Made by a program: the position numbers and the translations under genes. A stretch of 64,000 nucleotides of DNA from Nemophila menziesii (taxonomy: Eukaryota > Streptophyta > Magnoliopsida > Boraginales > Hydrophyllaceae): assembly GCA_029959085.1 (NCBI GenBank), contig JARWIR010000002.1, forward strand, positions 41,040,233 through 41,104,232, in the 5' to 3' direction. Shown piece after piece: positions 45,621-59,193 of the stretch (position 1 is the stretch's first letter; every line of letters begins with the position of its first letter). Under the pieces are notes generated by a model that searched no databases, was not told the origin of the DNA, and saw only the letters and a list, made by a program, of their open reading frames with translations.

Positions 45621-46801
45621 TTACTTAAGAAGAGAGTCAAAATCTCACTTCAAACTATTCAAATACATATCATATCGACCCTAAGCTTACATTATAACGA
45701 AAAAGACCTTAGGATTACTAATTACATGGTTAAGTAAGAATAAAGCGATTAGGGAGTAACTAAGTATACCATTGGATACTATGATAGGTGAACATCCTAT
45801 AGCCACCATATTAGCATAAGTGAAAGTCAATTCTTCTTGCATTGCAAAACTAATATAATCTCGAACTTATAATGTGTTAGATTGTTTGTATTAGTTCTTA
45901 GATGTTATTACATGAGACTTTTTAGGTTAATGCTTTGGGATCATTCATTATTTTCTCTTATTCTTCTTTGATTAGCTGGACTTAGACTCCTAGTTTAGTT
46001 TTTATTTTATCGGGATGACAAAACTTTGAGTTGGCGGGTATTGGTCTTTTTTTTTGCGATAGAGTAATCGTATCACGAGACATCATTTTAGGGGTATTAG
46101 GACTTATTTAAAGAATTTATCCCTAATATTTGACGTTTTATGATTTCTTATCTCGTTTTGGTTTTTACGTTTTTTTAGAGTTTTTATGTGTTAATTGTAT
46201 ACTAACGTTCATAAGTTAGGTACTTGTACGATACGATACCATGATACGTGGTAAGAATTATAGAAAACAAGATTCATCCCCAAAATCACGTCGTTAGAAG
46301 ATAGCTAATAAGGTAAGAGACTTTAGCGCTGATCATTCACGTAGATGTCACTCAGAAGAGGTCTCTAGTGGTGTTATGCAGAAGCCTAAGCTACCTAGGA
46401 GGGAGTTAGAAAGAATTTAGAATTTCGACTATTGCATATTTATCAGTTCACCTTTAAACAATAACATAAGGTCAATTATAGCGGGGATTACCTACGAGTT
46501 CTCGACCTATACTTTTCGTATTGTAATCTTAATTAATTGCATTTTATAGTTTAATTATAATTTAGCTTAATTTCCTTTTTAATTGCATCTTTAGTTCTTT
46601 AATATAAAATCACAATACATATATACTATCTTTTATTAATAGTTTCACACCTTGTTCTAAAAAACTTACGAAAACACATCAAGAATTAACAATCATTATC
46701 CATGTGGAGATGATAACTCTTTATACTTGCTATTTATTACTTGCCGACGATCTGTACACTTGCAGGTATTAGCTCTCTTGATGTGCCGATTATTTTATCC
46801 A
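45621..46801 (+). mobile_element. 3' end of a Ty3-type element (element 3): 3' region and LTR
   Basis: 45621-46041 is related to the last part of element 2's 3' region and ends with the polypurine tract GAGTTGGCGGGTAT. The LTR runs from TGGTCTTTTTT at 46042 to TATCCA at 46801 (760 bp). The right arm of the terminal hairpin, GAGACATCA (46077-46085), is kept but the left arm has decayed. The rest of the element, including the 5' part, is missing. It precedes the X module as at 1-286. Confidence 0.75.
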
Positions 46802-49153
46802 CCTTGGAGGACTACATATGTCCTCCTGGTCCATTTAATTGTCGTGGGTAATAAAGTGTCGTGGGTCTGTTCTATATATGGGTCTTGACAATAATCCAAG
46901 ATATACTCAACAAAGTCAAATAAAATGCAATTAAGAGAAAGAATGATAATTTTATAAGTTTTTCTCTATATGTTTGTCCAGTCTTACCATCAAATGATTA
47001 TTATATACTAATGGAGTTGTAATTCTTAATAAATATTTTATTAATGTATAACAAAAAAGTTAATTACTACTCCATTAGTATATATATATATTCTGATTTG
47101 TTTAGTCTAAAAATTAAAATTTTAGTTTGAAATTATAAATGATAAGAGACAGGGGTATGTGTATATTGAAGAGGCCATGATCCCCCTAAATTTAGAAAAA
47201 GTAAAATTCCAGCCCTATAATTATATTTGTTTTGTAAAAAAATCACTAGGAATCCAGTTTCCCTTAAATTTAGCAAACGATAAAATTCTACCCCTATAAA
47301 TTAAAAAAAAAATCACTATGGTTTCCCTTTTGATATTTTGAATATCTAATATCTAATTTTAATTTGTTTTCATATATTTAATATTTGATTCATGTCTCAA
47401 TATTTTTTTTTGATTATAAATATAAGGTCGTCTTTCTTTTTTTGTTTAACACCATCTTCCTCGTACACGATGCAAAAATGCATACTTTGAACCTTGCGAA
47501 CAAGGCCAGTCGTGAAATGTGTCTACACCTCCTCTCGAAGCCACCTTCTTTCGCCATCCTCGCCATATATGAATGTTTATGTTAACCGCCTCTCTCTCTT
47601 TGATATTAAAGTGAATAAAGATAGTGATTTTTTTATTTAGCCGATAATTTACTTAATTATAATATATTAATGGATATGTAACCAACTTCTATCGTGGACA
47701 TTTTTATAAATAATTATGATAAATCAATTATAGTAACCACAAATCAAAAGTATATTATATGTATTGGATTTGGATAATTTGAAATTATACATATACTAGA
47801 TATTACTCGTTGGTGAAGGCTTTGCAAAAAATAAAATCCCGTGTGGGCTTGCATCTTTCTTCTAATATCTGAATATTCAAACATAGCTATAAGTGCTTGT
47901 AGTGTTGCAATATGATTACATAACCCAAATAATTAGTTGATAAAGTATGGGTTTATATTTATCTTGTCAAACACAAGTATATTTATCTATTTTACTCAAA
48001 ATAGAGGGATTTGGTTTGATACACACAATACATAAAAGATATAATGAGAGAGAAAGGGCATATGGATGTCATAAAAAAGGTCTTTCATTTTGCCCGAAGC
48101 AATAACAAAATATCACGACTTGAGTATTTATTTTAAGCTACATTCAAGTTACTTGAAGTGTTGCTAACTCATTACATCTTAACCAAGATACATATAATAT
48201 ATAATCGCTTTTAAAACTTAGCACAACTGTTAGATATGAAGATGTAGAAAAGTCTATGTTATAGATGGAATACCCGATAATCAAATTTAGTAACCAGAAT
48301 AGTAAATGGGAGCAGAAAATTAAATAAATGCAATTTTTTCTGAAATATTCGATCAAGTTCATCCTCATTGCTATCTAAATATTCTTAACCATTTTCATAC
48401 CTACTTATCAAAATAATTTGCCGCCAGGCAACAACTTATATGAAATTCAATTATAATTGTAGTTGCAGGTCTATACGTGAATTGTTTAATTCCGGCAATG
48501 ATTTATTAATTTAATATATCTAATTATATGGTTATGGTTTTTTTAATAATAAGAGTTATTACTCTATATTTTAATAATTAGTGTTGTAGAAAAAATTTAA
48601 GAGTTATATGTGTATGACATAAAGAACTTGATCGTGGTGGCCCTACTTCTCTTCCAATGAGCCAAAAGAGTGTTATTTCATGACCAAAGTAAATATTCTA
48701 TTTTTTGTAATAATGTTTTTGGTAAAGTTTATACATTTCTCAAAGGCAATAAAATATATGCATGCTACATTTTATTCAAGAAACAACTTACCATTTTTAT
48801 AATGGAAAGATATGCCATCCAATTCTATATAGTATTTACCCATGTGTCTGACTAAAATGTAATGTCATATGTTTCTTCTAAAGGCTATCATAGTTTTGAG
48901 GTTTACCCATAAGAAAAACACCATAAATATACAAAAATGATGCTCGTGAAATACTCACAAGATATTTCACTAAAAGTGGCGCCTAAAACAAATGTGGGAC
49001 CCGTATCAGAAAACTTATCATATTATTATATGAATTACGAAATATGGGACCGACACCTGAATAGCAAGATAAGCCGCCATACACATAAAATTTCTGAGAA
49101 AACATAATATACTAAGGTGCCAAGTACCGTGTCATGATCTAGAAAAGTGGATA

Positions 49154-49378
49154 TTAATCATCTAGTAGGTTTGGGTTGACATTTGGCGCTAATTTAACTA
49201 TTTGTTGTAAAATTTGACTCAACATCTCCAAATACAGCGGACCCACAAAATATAGCATGATAATGGCACCAGAAACGCACACAATTGTACCTCCAATTTT
49301 GGCTTGACCTTCTATTGTTAAAATATTTGATCTTTGTGTACTGCATGTAAGATAAATATTATTTACGACTTCAAACAA
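49154..49378 (-). pseudogene. WAT1-related (EamA) transporter fragment, copy 2
   Basis: Open frame of 74 codons containing STQRSNILTIEGQAKIGG, then TIVCVSGAIIMLYFVGP. The GQAK box and the following small-residue membrane helix match the last helix of plant WAT1-like transporters in the plasma or vacuole membrane. After GP the sequence ends with PNVNPNLLDD. A CACAAAGATC/TGCAG context suggests an exon border just upstream. No other family exons were found, so it is a fragment; its open frame may simply be short enough to have survived. Confidence 0.65.
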
Positions 49379-49689
49379 AATATGAGGACTATAATCAAAT
49401 ATATTGAGTAATAACCCATCATTACGGCTAATAGGAACATGAATACTGGAATTACGGGTTGTGTAGTTTGTGTAGCCAATACTGATGATGATTTTAAACC
49501 TTTCCTAAGTAAGAACTAAAGAATTGAAGATGTACAAACTTACCCTGTTAATTCAAGAAAGAAGAAAGATAATAAGAAGCATTTATTTATTGAATTTCTC
49601 CAAATAACCTGAAACAGACATTCTCTTTTTAGTACAATTTACAATTTGATGTCTAAGTAAGAAATATGACCATCAATTCTTTTTAGTCT

Positions 49690-50150
49690 TACTGACAGGT
49701 ACTTATCTTACGCAAAAATTGCATGATAAATTCCTATTTTAGGCAAATAATGTACTATATGTCTCTACATTACGCAAAGACGGTACCAGGTACCTATACT
49801 ATGCTAAAATTGCATGATAAGTTCCTATGTTATGCAAAAACCACTCATGTCTCCATACTATGCAAAACAATGCATGATAGATCCTCATGTTTTGTAAAAC
49901 AATTACAATTTTGCATAATATATGGAGACTGTAACTTCTGCATAGTATAGGGAACTACCTTGCAACTTTTGGATAATATAGGAGCGCATACTGCAGTTTT
50001 TGCATAGATACTATAGGGACCTACATTGCAATTTTTACATAATATAAGGTCGCATAACATAGTTTAAGGTATCTATATTGTGCTTTTTGCATAATATAGA
50101 GCATGTAGTGAAATTTCTGCATATTATAGGAACATGTAGTGCAAATATCT
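49690..50150. repeat. Degenerate TTTTGCATAATATAGGGACC motif array (X copy 2)
   Basis: Counterpart of 3245-3700, with the same alternating orientation of units. Confidence 0.75.
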
Positions 50151-50168
50151 TAAAAATGGGTAGTACAA

Positions 50169-50335
50169 ACCTGTTTTACTTTAACTTCACCATTAGAACC
50201 AGCTGTTTTCTGAAACACAACTTCTTGGTAATTAGCTTCCATTTCGTCCAATAATTTCTTGTCTAAATATGAACCCAATTGATGCACGACAGCTTTCTTA
50301 AACCTTGTTTTAAACCCTCTCTGTTTTATTTGAGA
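50169..50335 (-). pseudogene. Unassigned conserved exon-like block, X copy 2
   Basis: Minus strand reads GFKTRFKKAVVHQLGSYLD, then KKLLDEMEANYQEVVFQKT and GSNGEVKVKQ before GT. It stays open for about 53 codons. Not recognised. Compared with 3718-3905, it lacks about eight residues after EANY. Confidence 0.45.
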
Positions 50336-53300
50336 TTAACTAACAAAGCAGTTCGTGTATAACAGCCACTGTCCACCCGTGAGTACATCTTCACAAGGTT
50401 AAATGTAAGGCAAATTCTGACATTCCTCAGCCCAAATTGGTCCCTGAACTATCTCTTTTTAAATGATTTACTCCTCAAAAGTCTTTGCCATATGACACTT
50501 AGGGACTAACTAGGGAAACAAAAATGAAGGTCGAGGACCGTTTCCTAGTATGGACTATATTTCGAGAACCAAAAAAGAAATTACTCGGTATCAATTTAGT
50601 ATTTTTTTATCTGGATTGCACCTAAAAATCCTCAAGAAGCTCCACGGCTAAATTTACCTGAGAAGATGAAATTATTTCAATATAGGGACCAAATAGCAAT
50701 TTAAAAAAATATTAAAAGCATGTGAGATATTTTAGTCAGGTATTATATATTACCTTTGTGACTTCTTGAGGTATCCATGGTGCTAAAACACCCGAACAAA
50801 TATCAATGAGCGCACATGATGATTTAGCCTGTAAACGGAAACACTAACTTGAAATGTGCGTGAAAATGAAAACAATTACCCGTGGCTTAATTCTCAATTC
50901 ATATCACACAAAAACTCGGCATGAAAATGATATAACTAAATAAAAATGCTCACCTTAATCTGAATATGTTGCAAATATATCTCCAATCATACATTAATCT
51001 TCATTCTTACAAAAATAAGCGAATAAACCAATACTTCAAACATTAATCTAACCTTCAAACATTAATCTAAACTACATTTCTAGTATCTGAAAAAGCATGT
51101 CGTACAAACCATTCCAGAATTTACTACAATCTTGTTGTAATTGTTTTTTTCTACTCATTATACCATAGAATGTAGGAGAAGTGCACCTTGGTGTCTACTC
51201 AACTTTGTCTTTCCAAAATTGTTAACTGGAATAAAAATTATCCAACAATAGAACAAACTAAAACGAACATTATGGGTTGTAAACAAAAAATAAATTTAAA
51301 TATTTGATAATTGTAGAAAAGATCCTTTTAAAATTAACTTTTTCTGAAACAATTGAATACATCTGGACGTTGAACCCAATTCAAAATGTTGAGAATTTTG
51401 ATTCACTTAATTGGAAATGCAAACGTGTCTCGGGTGAGCTAATTTGCATATAGTTTCCTTCAAGAAATGTAAATGATGGATGTGTGAATAATGTCGATTG
51501 TACAGTTTGTATAAAAATATCATAATTATATTTGAATTTTGATTCTTCAATTGTTGATGATGGCGTAACCAAGCTCGGTTGATGATGGTGCAGTGTAAGA
51601 CCAAATTGCTCTCTCTATCAGTTGAGCCAAATGGATATTTACTGCAAAATAATTAAAAAAATGCAGTGTATGACCAAATTTCTCACTTCATCATAAGAAA
51701 TTGTAAAAGTGTAAGACCTTAATTTGGGTTCTTCTATTGCCAAATAATTTACTGCAAAACAATTCCAAATAAAAAAATTGCTCACTCAATCTGTAAAAAA
51801 TTAACGCTCATCACTTCAAAGGTAATAGGCCTCAAACGCTCATCACTTCTCCCCTGAAATTTGTAGAAGTGGTGAGATTACTTTAAATTAAATTAGAGTT
51901 TCAATGGTAAAAATTAATTTTTTTACTGTGATTGTTGATAGTAGTACCCCGAGTTTGGTGAGAAGGTGACTGTTGATATGTTTGTGGAACTAAAATGGCA
52001 CTTTGAGCCCACCATTTCATCTTCCTTTAATTAATTTTTTACCTCTTGATTTAAGTTTTTTGATTGTTGACGGCGTAGCCAATCCAGGTTGATGATGATG
52101 GAAAATGATCCCTGAGTAGTAGCGATTTTCTTGTAGTAGTAGCGGTTTTCTTGTGTAGGAGAGCGGCTTGGTGGAAAGGCGAGTGTGAAGAAATGGCCTA
52201 TCCTAGCCAAGCTGGGTTGATGAAGGTGAAGAATGGTCCCCGATTAGGTGGCGATGATAATAGTGGTGGTGAATGGTTCTCCGGCGGCAGCGGTTGTGAA
52301 GATGGTAGAAAATGGTAGGGAATGGTTCTTCGATTGGTGATGGGGCGGCAGTTTTCTTTTGCAAGAGAGCTAGCGGTGGAAACGAGCGTGCGTGAATATG
52401 GTAAAAACTCTGAGCTGCTAGTGAAAGTTAGATCTACAATGATCTAGACCCTTTTTAGATGTTGTAAGGCTGAGAACTCCGATTTTCCATGGCTGGAATC
52501 TTATTACACAATCACAACTATATTAGATCCATGACTAGAATAAACATAGTCGTTGAAGGGTATGACCCGTATTTTAGCCACCATGAAACACCATTTCCGA
52601 TTGTTGGGGTGGGGCGGAGAGAGGGGAGAGTATAGAGAGTGATTTAAGAGTTATGGGTGAGAAATATGATATATGTGTATTTATTGTGTGATTTAGTATG
52701 TATAGTGAGTAAAAAAAATTGTAAGTAAAATGTGTAGTTGGAAATAATGTTATAGTGTTAAATATTATATTTAACCTTTAATAATAACAATAGGTTGGAT
52801 GAGGGTGCTTCGGTCTTTAAGGGAGAGGTTTCAAGGCCCGTTAGGTGAAAATCTCTAGACAATTAAAATTCTTTAAAAACTCGATACAAGTTGATGAAAT
52901 TCTATAGTTGTACCATGCACAAACCCTGCACCCACAACCCCAACTCCTAAAGATCCAGACAACGCTATTCTTGATTGCAACCCAAACTGACAAAATAATC
53001 ACGAACTAAAATACAAATTAAATAATGATTATAGCTAAGTCGATATTCAAATGAGCAAGCACTTATTAATATTTCTTCTAACTTTAGGCCAATACTATAT
53101 TTTCTTACTAAATTGAGAAAATACCCCTGTCTCCCCTGTACTTTTTCTTAATCGTTAGCTTACCCCTTATTTTATATAAAGTGTAAATTTACCCCTTATT
53201 TTTTCAAAATGTGTTTGTCTAGCCCCTGTGGACGGATTCCATCAATTATCTCTGTTAAGTTAGGGCGCGACGCATGTGCGTTTATTAAATTATTTTTTAT

Positions 53301-53574
53301 TATTATAAACTTTTTAAATCATTTAAGAAGATTAAAATTTTATTTTATTGATAAAAACAAAAAGAAATCGTCTTCTTCACACTCTTATTAGGAAAAAACT
53401 AAAAAGAGATCTCTTCAACTGCTGCCACCACCTGAAGCCAAGCTCGTCCCTGAACTAAATTGGTAGCCACCCAAAAAAATCTCACTGGAGTCGACCATTG
53501 ACTACCGAAATTGATCAACGTTGGCCGTTGAAGTTGACTTACAAGCAACCGTAGTGGTGATAAAATACATACTC

Positions 53575-53825
53575 CCACGTACTCCACTTAGCTTTTCAAA
53601 CAGATTAAAAAAACTAATAATTACATACACTATTACAGAATTACTCCTCGTAAAGTGTCTTAATATTTTAAATATGTATTGGAAGTATAAATTTTAATTT
53701 TTTTAATAAGAGTAATAATGAAATAGTTGGAAAAAAGTGTGTTGATATTCTAAATGGATAATATTTTTAGGACACCATATTTAGCAAGTGGACATTATTT
53801 TTAGGACGGATAGAATAATTGTTTT
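53575..53825. mobile_element. Stowaway-like MITE remnant, copy E
   Basis: Left end CTCCCACGTACTCCAC (shortened), right end GGACGGATAGAATAATTG. Confidence 0.55.
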
Positions 53826-53914
53826 GTATTATTATTTTTTATATAAAGACATTTTAATTAAAAAAATTAAAAAAAAACAAATTATTTGCTTAGCCTGATT
53901 TTAGAATACATTGT

Positions 53915-54222
53915 ATGGATGTAGAAGCGCAAGCAATCATATACATATTAGATAGGAAGAGACAAGAACCACGAGAGGAAATAACCATTTTCTCTAACAA
54001 CCTTAAAATAATTTAAGGTATCAAGAATGTATCGGCAATCAAATGGAGGCTCGGACCATGGATCACGCAGATCAAGAAGCTAGCAACGAAAGTTGGTCTA
54101 GTTGTTTTTAAACATATTCCGCAATGCTTTAATGGTTGAGCAGACATTCTAGCAAAAGAAGCTAGGCACAGGGTATCGAGGGAACAAGATTCATTAACAA
54201 ATGTGGTATGCCAATTTTTCTA
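53915..54222 (+). pseudogene. RNase H-like domain fragment, copy E
   Basis: The longest continuous version: EAQAIIYILDRKRQ, EEITIFSNNLK, SAIKWRLGPWITQIKKLA, FKHIPQCF, ADILAKEARHRVS and LTNVVCQFF. Two stops (after LKII and before ADIL) interrupt it, and the SD aspartate has become SN. Not functional. Confidence 0.65.
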
Positions 54223-54751
54223 ACTAGGAATAGGTTAATTTTCGATGTAGTTATCCTAAATTTGTTAGGCGTAAAAAAAATACGTTGGGCCTAGAATTAT
54301 CCCAATAAAAAGAGGAAATTACTTTTAGAAGCCCAAAAAACCAAAAATTTCTTTAGAAAATCCAAACTAAAATATCATTCTAACAAGGCCTAATTTTGAT
54401 TTTTTAGTTAGATTTTTTACCCTTATACCTCTACTCAGTTTTTTATCGGTACAAACCAAATTATTTTATTTTGGTATAGACTAATATTTATTTGTTTGGA
54501 ACGTACCAATTTCCTAGTTTTGGTATGTACCAAATGCTATTTATGTTTGTTTTTACGTTTCAGGGTCCTTAATAGTATTTTCTAAACTTATGGAGGGCTT
54601 TTTGTTATGCCCAAAGTTAATGTCCGTATTTATATAGAAAACCAATCAAAGATCGCGTCGATATTAAATCATTCATATGCGCCAAACAAAGTTTTTCCCG
54701 CAAAAAAACTACACAAATCTATTCACGTTATCTTTTTTCATGATAAAAACG

Positions 54752-54842
54752 AATTGGTACATTCCAAACAAATCACTTAAGTACATTCCAAACACATCAA
54801 TTTGGTACATTCCAAACACATCAATCCGATAAATTTCAAAGA
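54752..54842. repeat. 24-bp tandem repeat, copy E
   Basis: About three and a half units of ACATTCCAAACACATCA plus 7 bases; the first unit is changed to CAAATCAC. Confidence 0.75.
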
Positions 54843-55229
54843 GATCTAAATCTAGATCTAAAACAAAACAAATAGAAATCTTTTTACAAAAAATATTGGA
54901 ATTAAAAAAAACAGAAAGCAGAATAAAAAAATTTAAAGCATGTCTCTTCGCACTTGCTTGGACTATTAAAATCGGAAGGGTGGAGACGGGATCTAATAAA
55001 ACCTAATGGGTGGTTATGGTATCTATTCAAATCGGTATCGGGAGTGGAACCGGTGTTTGGAATTTGGTTGTCCTTTTTTGTTGTGGAAGAATGAATCCAT
55101 CATATTCGAAAGTCATGAAGTAAAATTGGCATTGTGGAGAAATGAATCCATCATATTGAAAATTCACTAAGGGAAATTGGTCTCGTGTAACCTTTATAGC
55201 CATGAAATGAATGATTTGGAAATTTGCAA

Positions 55230-55620
55230 ATTTAGTAATACGTTGAGAGTCATATTGTACCAGGAAAGTTTACTTTCTCGTACTTGGCTTCAACGCATAG
55301 ATCCAGTGTGACATCGACGAATAGCATGGCTTCGTCAGATCTGGAGATTGGTGCGGTTCCGGCGAGAGACTAGGCCTATAACGGCCGAGGAGTACCTAAC
55401 CATGTGCCTCGTGAGAGATGGATGCGGGGTTCTGCTGGTGGAGACAGCCGAAGCACCAGATCGGAGAAGGAGTACAATACCGGGTGAGTGAGGGAAGGCG
55501 GCTTTCCAGGCGGCGACGGTGTCAAGAGCGGCGGCAGTGCGCTACAAATGGTGAAGGGGCGGGTTTCTCATGCTTGCGATCGCGTTGGAGATAGAGTGAG
55601 AGAAAGGGCTTTGGAGAGGT
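55230..55620. other. GC-richer block in T1-E
   Basis: Counterpart of 8840-9190. A 60-codon plus-strand frame (55488-55670) crosses it but does not agree with copy A, so coding is not supported. Confidence 0.4.
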
Positions 55621-56194
55621 CTAATAAAAAACCAAATCCTAATAGGTTTTTTTTTAACTTTTTTTACTAGTAGTAGCAATAGTTTTGGTATTGGGGGACT
55701 TTTTGAGATTTTTTATTGTTTCTAGTTGAGATTTAATGGATTAATTAAGTGAGAATTTTGTCAGTATTGTAAATATTATATGGGCCTTTATACATAATTT
55801 CTCCCAATAAAAATGGATGGAGGAGGCCTTGTCCAAAAAAAATGGGTTGAGAAGGTTTACCAACCAAAAAAGAAAAAAGAAAAAAGAAAAAAGAAAAAGG
55901 AAAAAGAAAAAAGGAAAAAGAAAAAAAAAAGATATATATTTTATCAATATATAAAATGTTTAGTCAACTAGTTATTTTATTGCCCTAATTTAAACACTTA
56001 ATTCTCTTACTTTACATCTAACGATCAGACGCAAAATAAATCAAGTCGGGCCTCCGCCTTCAAATACTCCACGGCTCAAGTTGGGATCAGAGCAGTCGTC
56101 TTCTTCATATATGCACTGGCATGACCCACACAGGCCGCCGCACACCATCTCTGTCCCTCCTTATAGGTAATTCTAATTAATAAATCAATAGTTT

Positions 56195-56395
56195 TGCAAA
56201 ATATGGATTATTTTGCCTAATATAGAGACCTATATTGTAATTAGTTCGATTTTTTTGTTTTTTTTTATATTATAGGGACTTCTTATATAATTAGTTCAAA
56301 ATATAGGTTATTTTACACTTAGGGACCTATAAATCCAAAAATTTAGGGACCTATGATAAAATTTTGTAAAATATATGGATTTGTATGGTAATAAA
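56195..56395. repeat. TATAGGGACCTAT motif array, copy E
   Basis: Same array as in copies A and C, slightly more decayed (TAATATAGAGACCTATATTG). Confidence 0.7.
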
Positions 56396-56586
56396 CTTAC
56401 ATTGCCACTTAACCCTCTTGGTCTCCAAACAAAAACTCCCTACTCAGCCCATGTAAGTTACTAATAGTTCTTTTAATTGACTTAAGTTAAGAATAAAGAT
56501 TCAGTATCAGTTTCCACTATCTTTTACCAACTCAGTGAAGAAGGTGAGGTTTCTCAGCACACTAAGTGCATTTTCTATGTTATACT

Positions 56587-56698
<112 letters not shown>

Positions 56699-57057
56699 TA
56701 ACTGTATACTAGTGATAAACCTATTAAATAGAAACATATTAAATATAAACATAAGCGTATATAAGTATAAAATCAAGATTAAATCTAATTGATCATTAAT
56801 TTTACATATTTACTAAATTAGAAGAAAATGTTAACATAGATTTGATGGTCAACATTGTATATTCTACATAGGTCCATCTACACAGGTCAAGAAGAAGGTC
56901 AATGACCATGTCATTTCAATTTTCCATCAACAATACTAAGTATGATGGTACGATTTAGTAATTGATCTTGTTGTACAATACATGTTTTTGCTGTATATAC
57001 TTAGTATGTAATACATGAAAGAAAGTTTGATGTACTTTATTCTTGGTTTTTTAATAG

Positions 57058-57475
57058 GTCACTATCCCTAATATTACTGGGAGCAAATCTCCTGCTCCGA
57101 TCTCGCGAACCCAAGTTGGGAATAAGCCGTGCTGTGACGATATACAAAGAATGATTGAAAAACCACGTTTCGTCAACAACGGAAATGCAGTTCATGGATG
57201 CATGGAGTATCTACCCGGAATTACTCCTTTTCCAGCTGATCCATCTACCATTGTTTGTGCGGCTTGTGGTTGTCACCGTAACTTCCAACGTAAGGAAGAG
57301 ATTCTCCTTCCTCCACGCTCGTGTCGAAATTGTAAATCCACCCGTTGATGGTGAGAAATTATTAATAAATGAATATATTGTAATCTTCACTGAAAGGAGT
57401 GTCCAAATTTTTAGATGTAAAAGAGAGAAAATGAGAAACGTGAAACTAAAACGTCAAGAGAAGAACAAGAATTCA
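57058..57475 (+). pseudogene. ZF-HD exon fused to AAA-ATPase tail, copy E
   Basis: After TTTTTTAATAG the frame from 57058 is open to 57348 and includes SPAPISRTQVGN, then in the same frame NGNAVHGCMEYLPG, TIVCAACGCHRNFQRKEE and PPRSCRNC. So the main part of the ZF-HD finger is open, but its first segment (the KECLKNH part of copy C) is out of frame. The AAA-like tail (GEKLLINEYIVI, lysine-rich) is in another frame. The tail's stop codon TGA, present in A and C, is TCA at 57473-57475, so that frame runs on to 57607. Best-preserved finger core of the three. Confidence 0.75.
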
Positions 57476-57732
57476 TGTTTAGAATATAGATTGAGTAATT
57501 CAAAAAGCAATTTTATGGTGTACTATTATTTTGCAAAGTATTTGTTGCTTTATTATATTCATTTAAATTATGCTAGAACATATGTTGTAAGAACAAACAA
57601 TAATTGAAGTTTTGGAACAAAAAAACAATAATTGAAGTAATACCTTTTGATTAATATTTGATCTTATTCATCGTCTTCTTTACTCATGCTTGATAGAGCT
57701 TTTACGCCAGCCATACATGATTACTAAATTTC

Positions 57733-58122
57733 ATAGATGGACTGTGGAGATGAGTGAATAATAATATTCACTACCAATAATATAGATCGATTAGCCCTTC
57801 CTGGTCGAATGTATATGCACATTCAGATGCGCCTTGAAGACTTTAACAACTAATTATATTGGAATTATTCATTAGTCTCTCTTTGATGTTGTAGAGACGA
57901 CCAAGGTAATATTATATACCTTTAGATAAAGTAATATTTTTAAATTTTTCAACAGGTGATTCCCGATGAGCAATTATTAAGGAATGAAGATATTGATATC
58001 CCACTGGAATGACAAAATTCTTACATGAAAAGAAAAGAGAAAATGAGGAACGTGAAGCCAAATAGTCAAAAAAATAACAAATGGTCGCCGAAGAGGAGAA
58101 AGAAACTGTTTAGAACATAGAT
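57733..58122 (+). pseudogene. BCS1-like AAA-ATPase C-terminal fragment, copy E
   Basis: Contains NFIDGLW, RIIIFTTN-type wording in a shifted frame, then LPGRMYMHIQM, then NYIGI and SLFDVVETTK before GTAATA. The intron is shorter than in A. The second block after CAACAG reads VIPDEQLLRNEDIDI and then loses GVTKF by a deletion. Carries the clearest sensor-region motif of the set, but with several frame breaks. Confidence 0.78.
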
Positions 58123-58992
58123 TGAGTAATTCACAAAGAAATTCTATGGTGTACTATTATTATGCAAAGTATTTTTTGCTTTATTATTTTACTTCAGATT
58201 TAAATTTAGCAAGAGCTGTGTAACTTTTATTGTTTTTGAAAAGTTACTATATTTATCCTAAACTAGAGGGAACATATGTTGTAAGAACGAATAATAATTG
58301 AACGGATACCTTTAATAAGTATTTGTTCTTATCCATTGTCTTCGTTTCTCATGTATAGAGCTCTTACACCATTGAGAATCAGTCGCAGCTCCATCAGACA
58401 TAATAGAATGTATACAACATCTTTTCCAAGTGGAAAAGGGCAGACAAGGAGGTGTTTGCTATGAAAGTTACAACATGACCTCCACCATTACTCAACAACT
58501 TGTTCCTTTATTACGCGATTCTCCTATTAACATTTAATTTTTTTTTAATCTCCTTACACCTCCTGTGAATAATGTATGAACTTGTATAAAGGCTAAACTT
58601 ACACAATTTCCTACATTAGCTATTCATAGATTCCTTTATTAGGTTGTCTTTGATGTATTACTTAATAATAAAGCTTCAAAGGAACCTACCTTAGTTTTTG
58701 TTCTAGTTTTAAATTATATAATAGAGAATCTCAAATCATGTATGTCATATTTAGGAAATTATTATGAATTTAATGTAAGTATATAACTTAAAGCTATTTT
58801 TATTCACCATTTTATGATGAGTAATTAATATAGCTGTTCGAGCATACTAGGTGACAATAAATGAGTAATTCAATATTACTTACAAATAATTTACAAAATA
58901 TACTTTTGCTAAGAATATAAGCGACCTGGTTTACATAATGCAACAAGAGATTATTGTAATCTAGAATAAACATCTTCTTCATGAGTGATGAA

Positions 58993-59193
58993 TCATCCTC
59001 TTATTGCTTGTTCAAGTGTCTCCTTGGTAATTGTCAATTTCGGTGGTCCTACACTTTCACGATCAAGTTTACTTTTTAATAGCAATTTCATAACCAATTG
59101 TACATTATATTGACTTAGAGATGGTCGATGATAAGAATTTCCAAGCATTATACTCTCTCTAGTAGAAACCAATGCTGATGTCATAGTAACCAT
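58993..59193 (-). pseudogene. Unassigned antisense frame in the T1 tail, copy E
   Basis: A 66-codon frame with SALVSTRESIMLGNSYHR, DRESVGPPKLTIT and KETLEQAIRG; beyond its stop the sequence goes on as FITHEED in the same frame. Homologous blocks in A (12430-12660) and C (37510-37720) keep parts of the peptide. I do not recognise the family. It could be the last exon of a captured gene on the minus strand. Confidence 0.4.

Larger units (their letters stand above)
46802..52407. repeat. X module, copy 2
   Basis: Duplicate of 287-5949 in the same order. Starts with the CCTTGGAGGAC hairpin. 46830-49150 is AT-rich and without recognised genes, apart from a 66-codon frame (47385-47585) that has no counterpart in the same frame on the first copy. 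50340-52407 holds a 63-65-codon antisense frame pair (51381-51604) of unknown nature and, at 52150-52400, a G-rich block. Confidence 0.88.
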
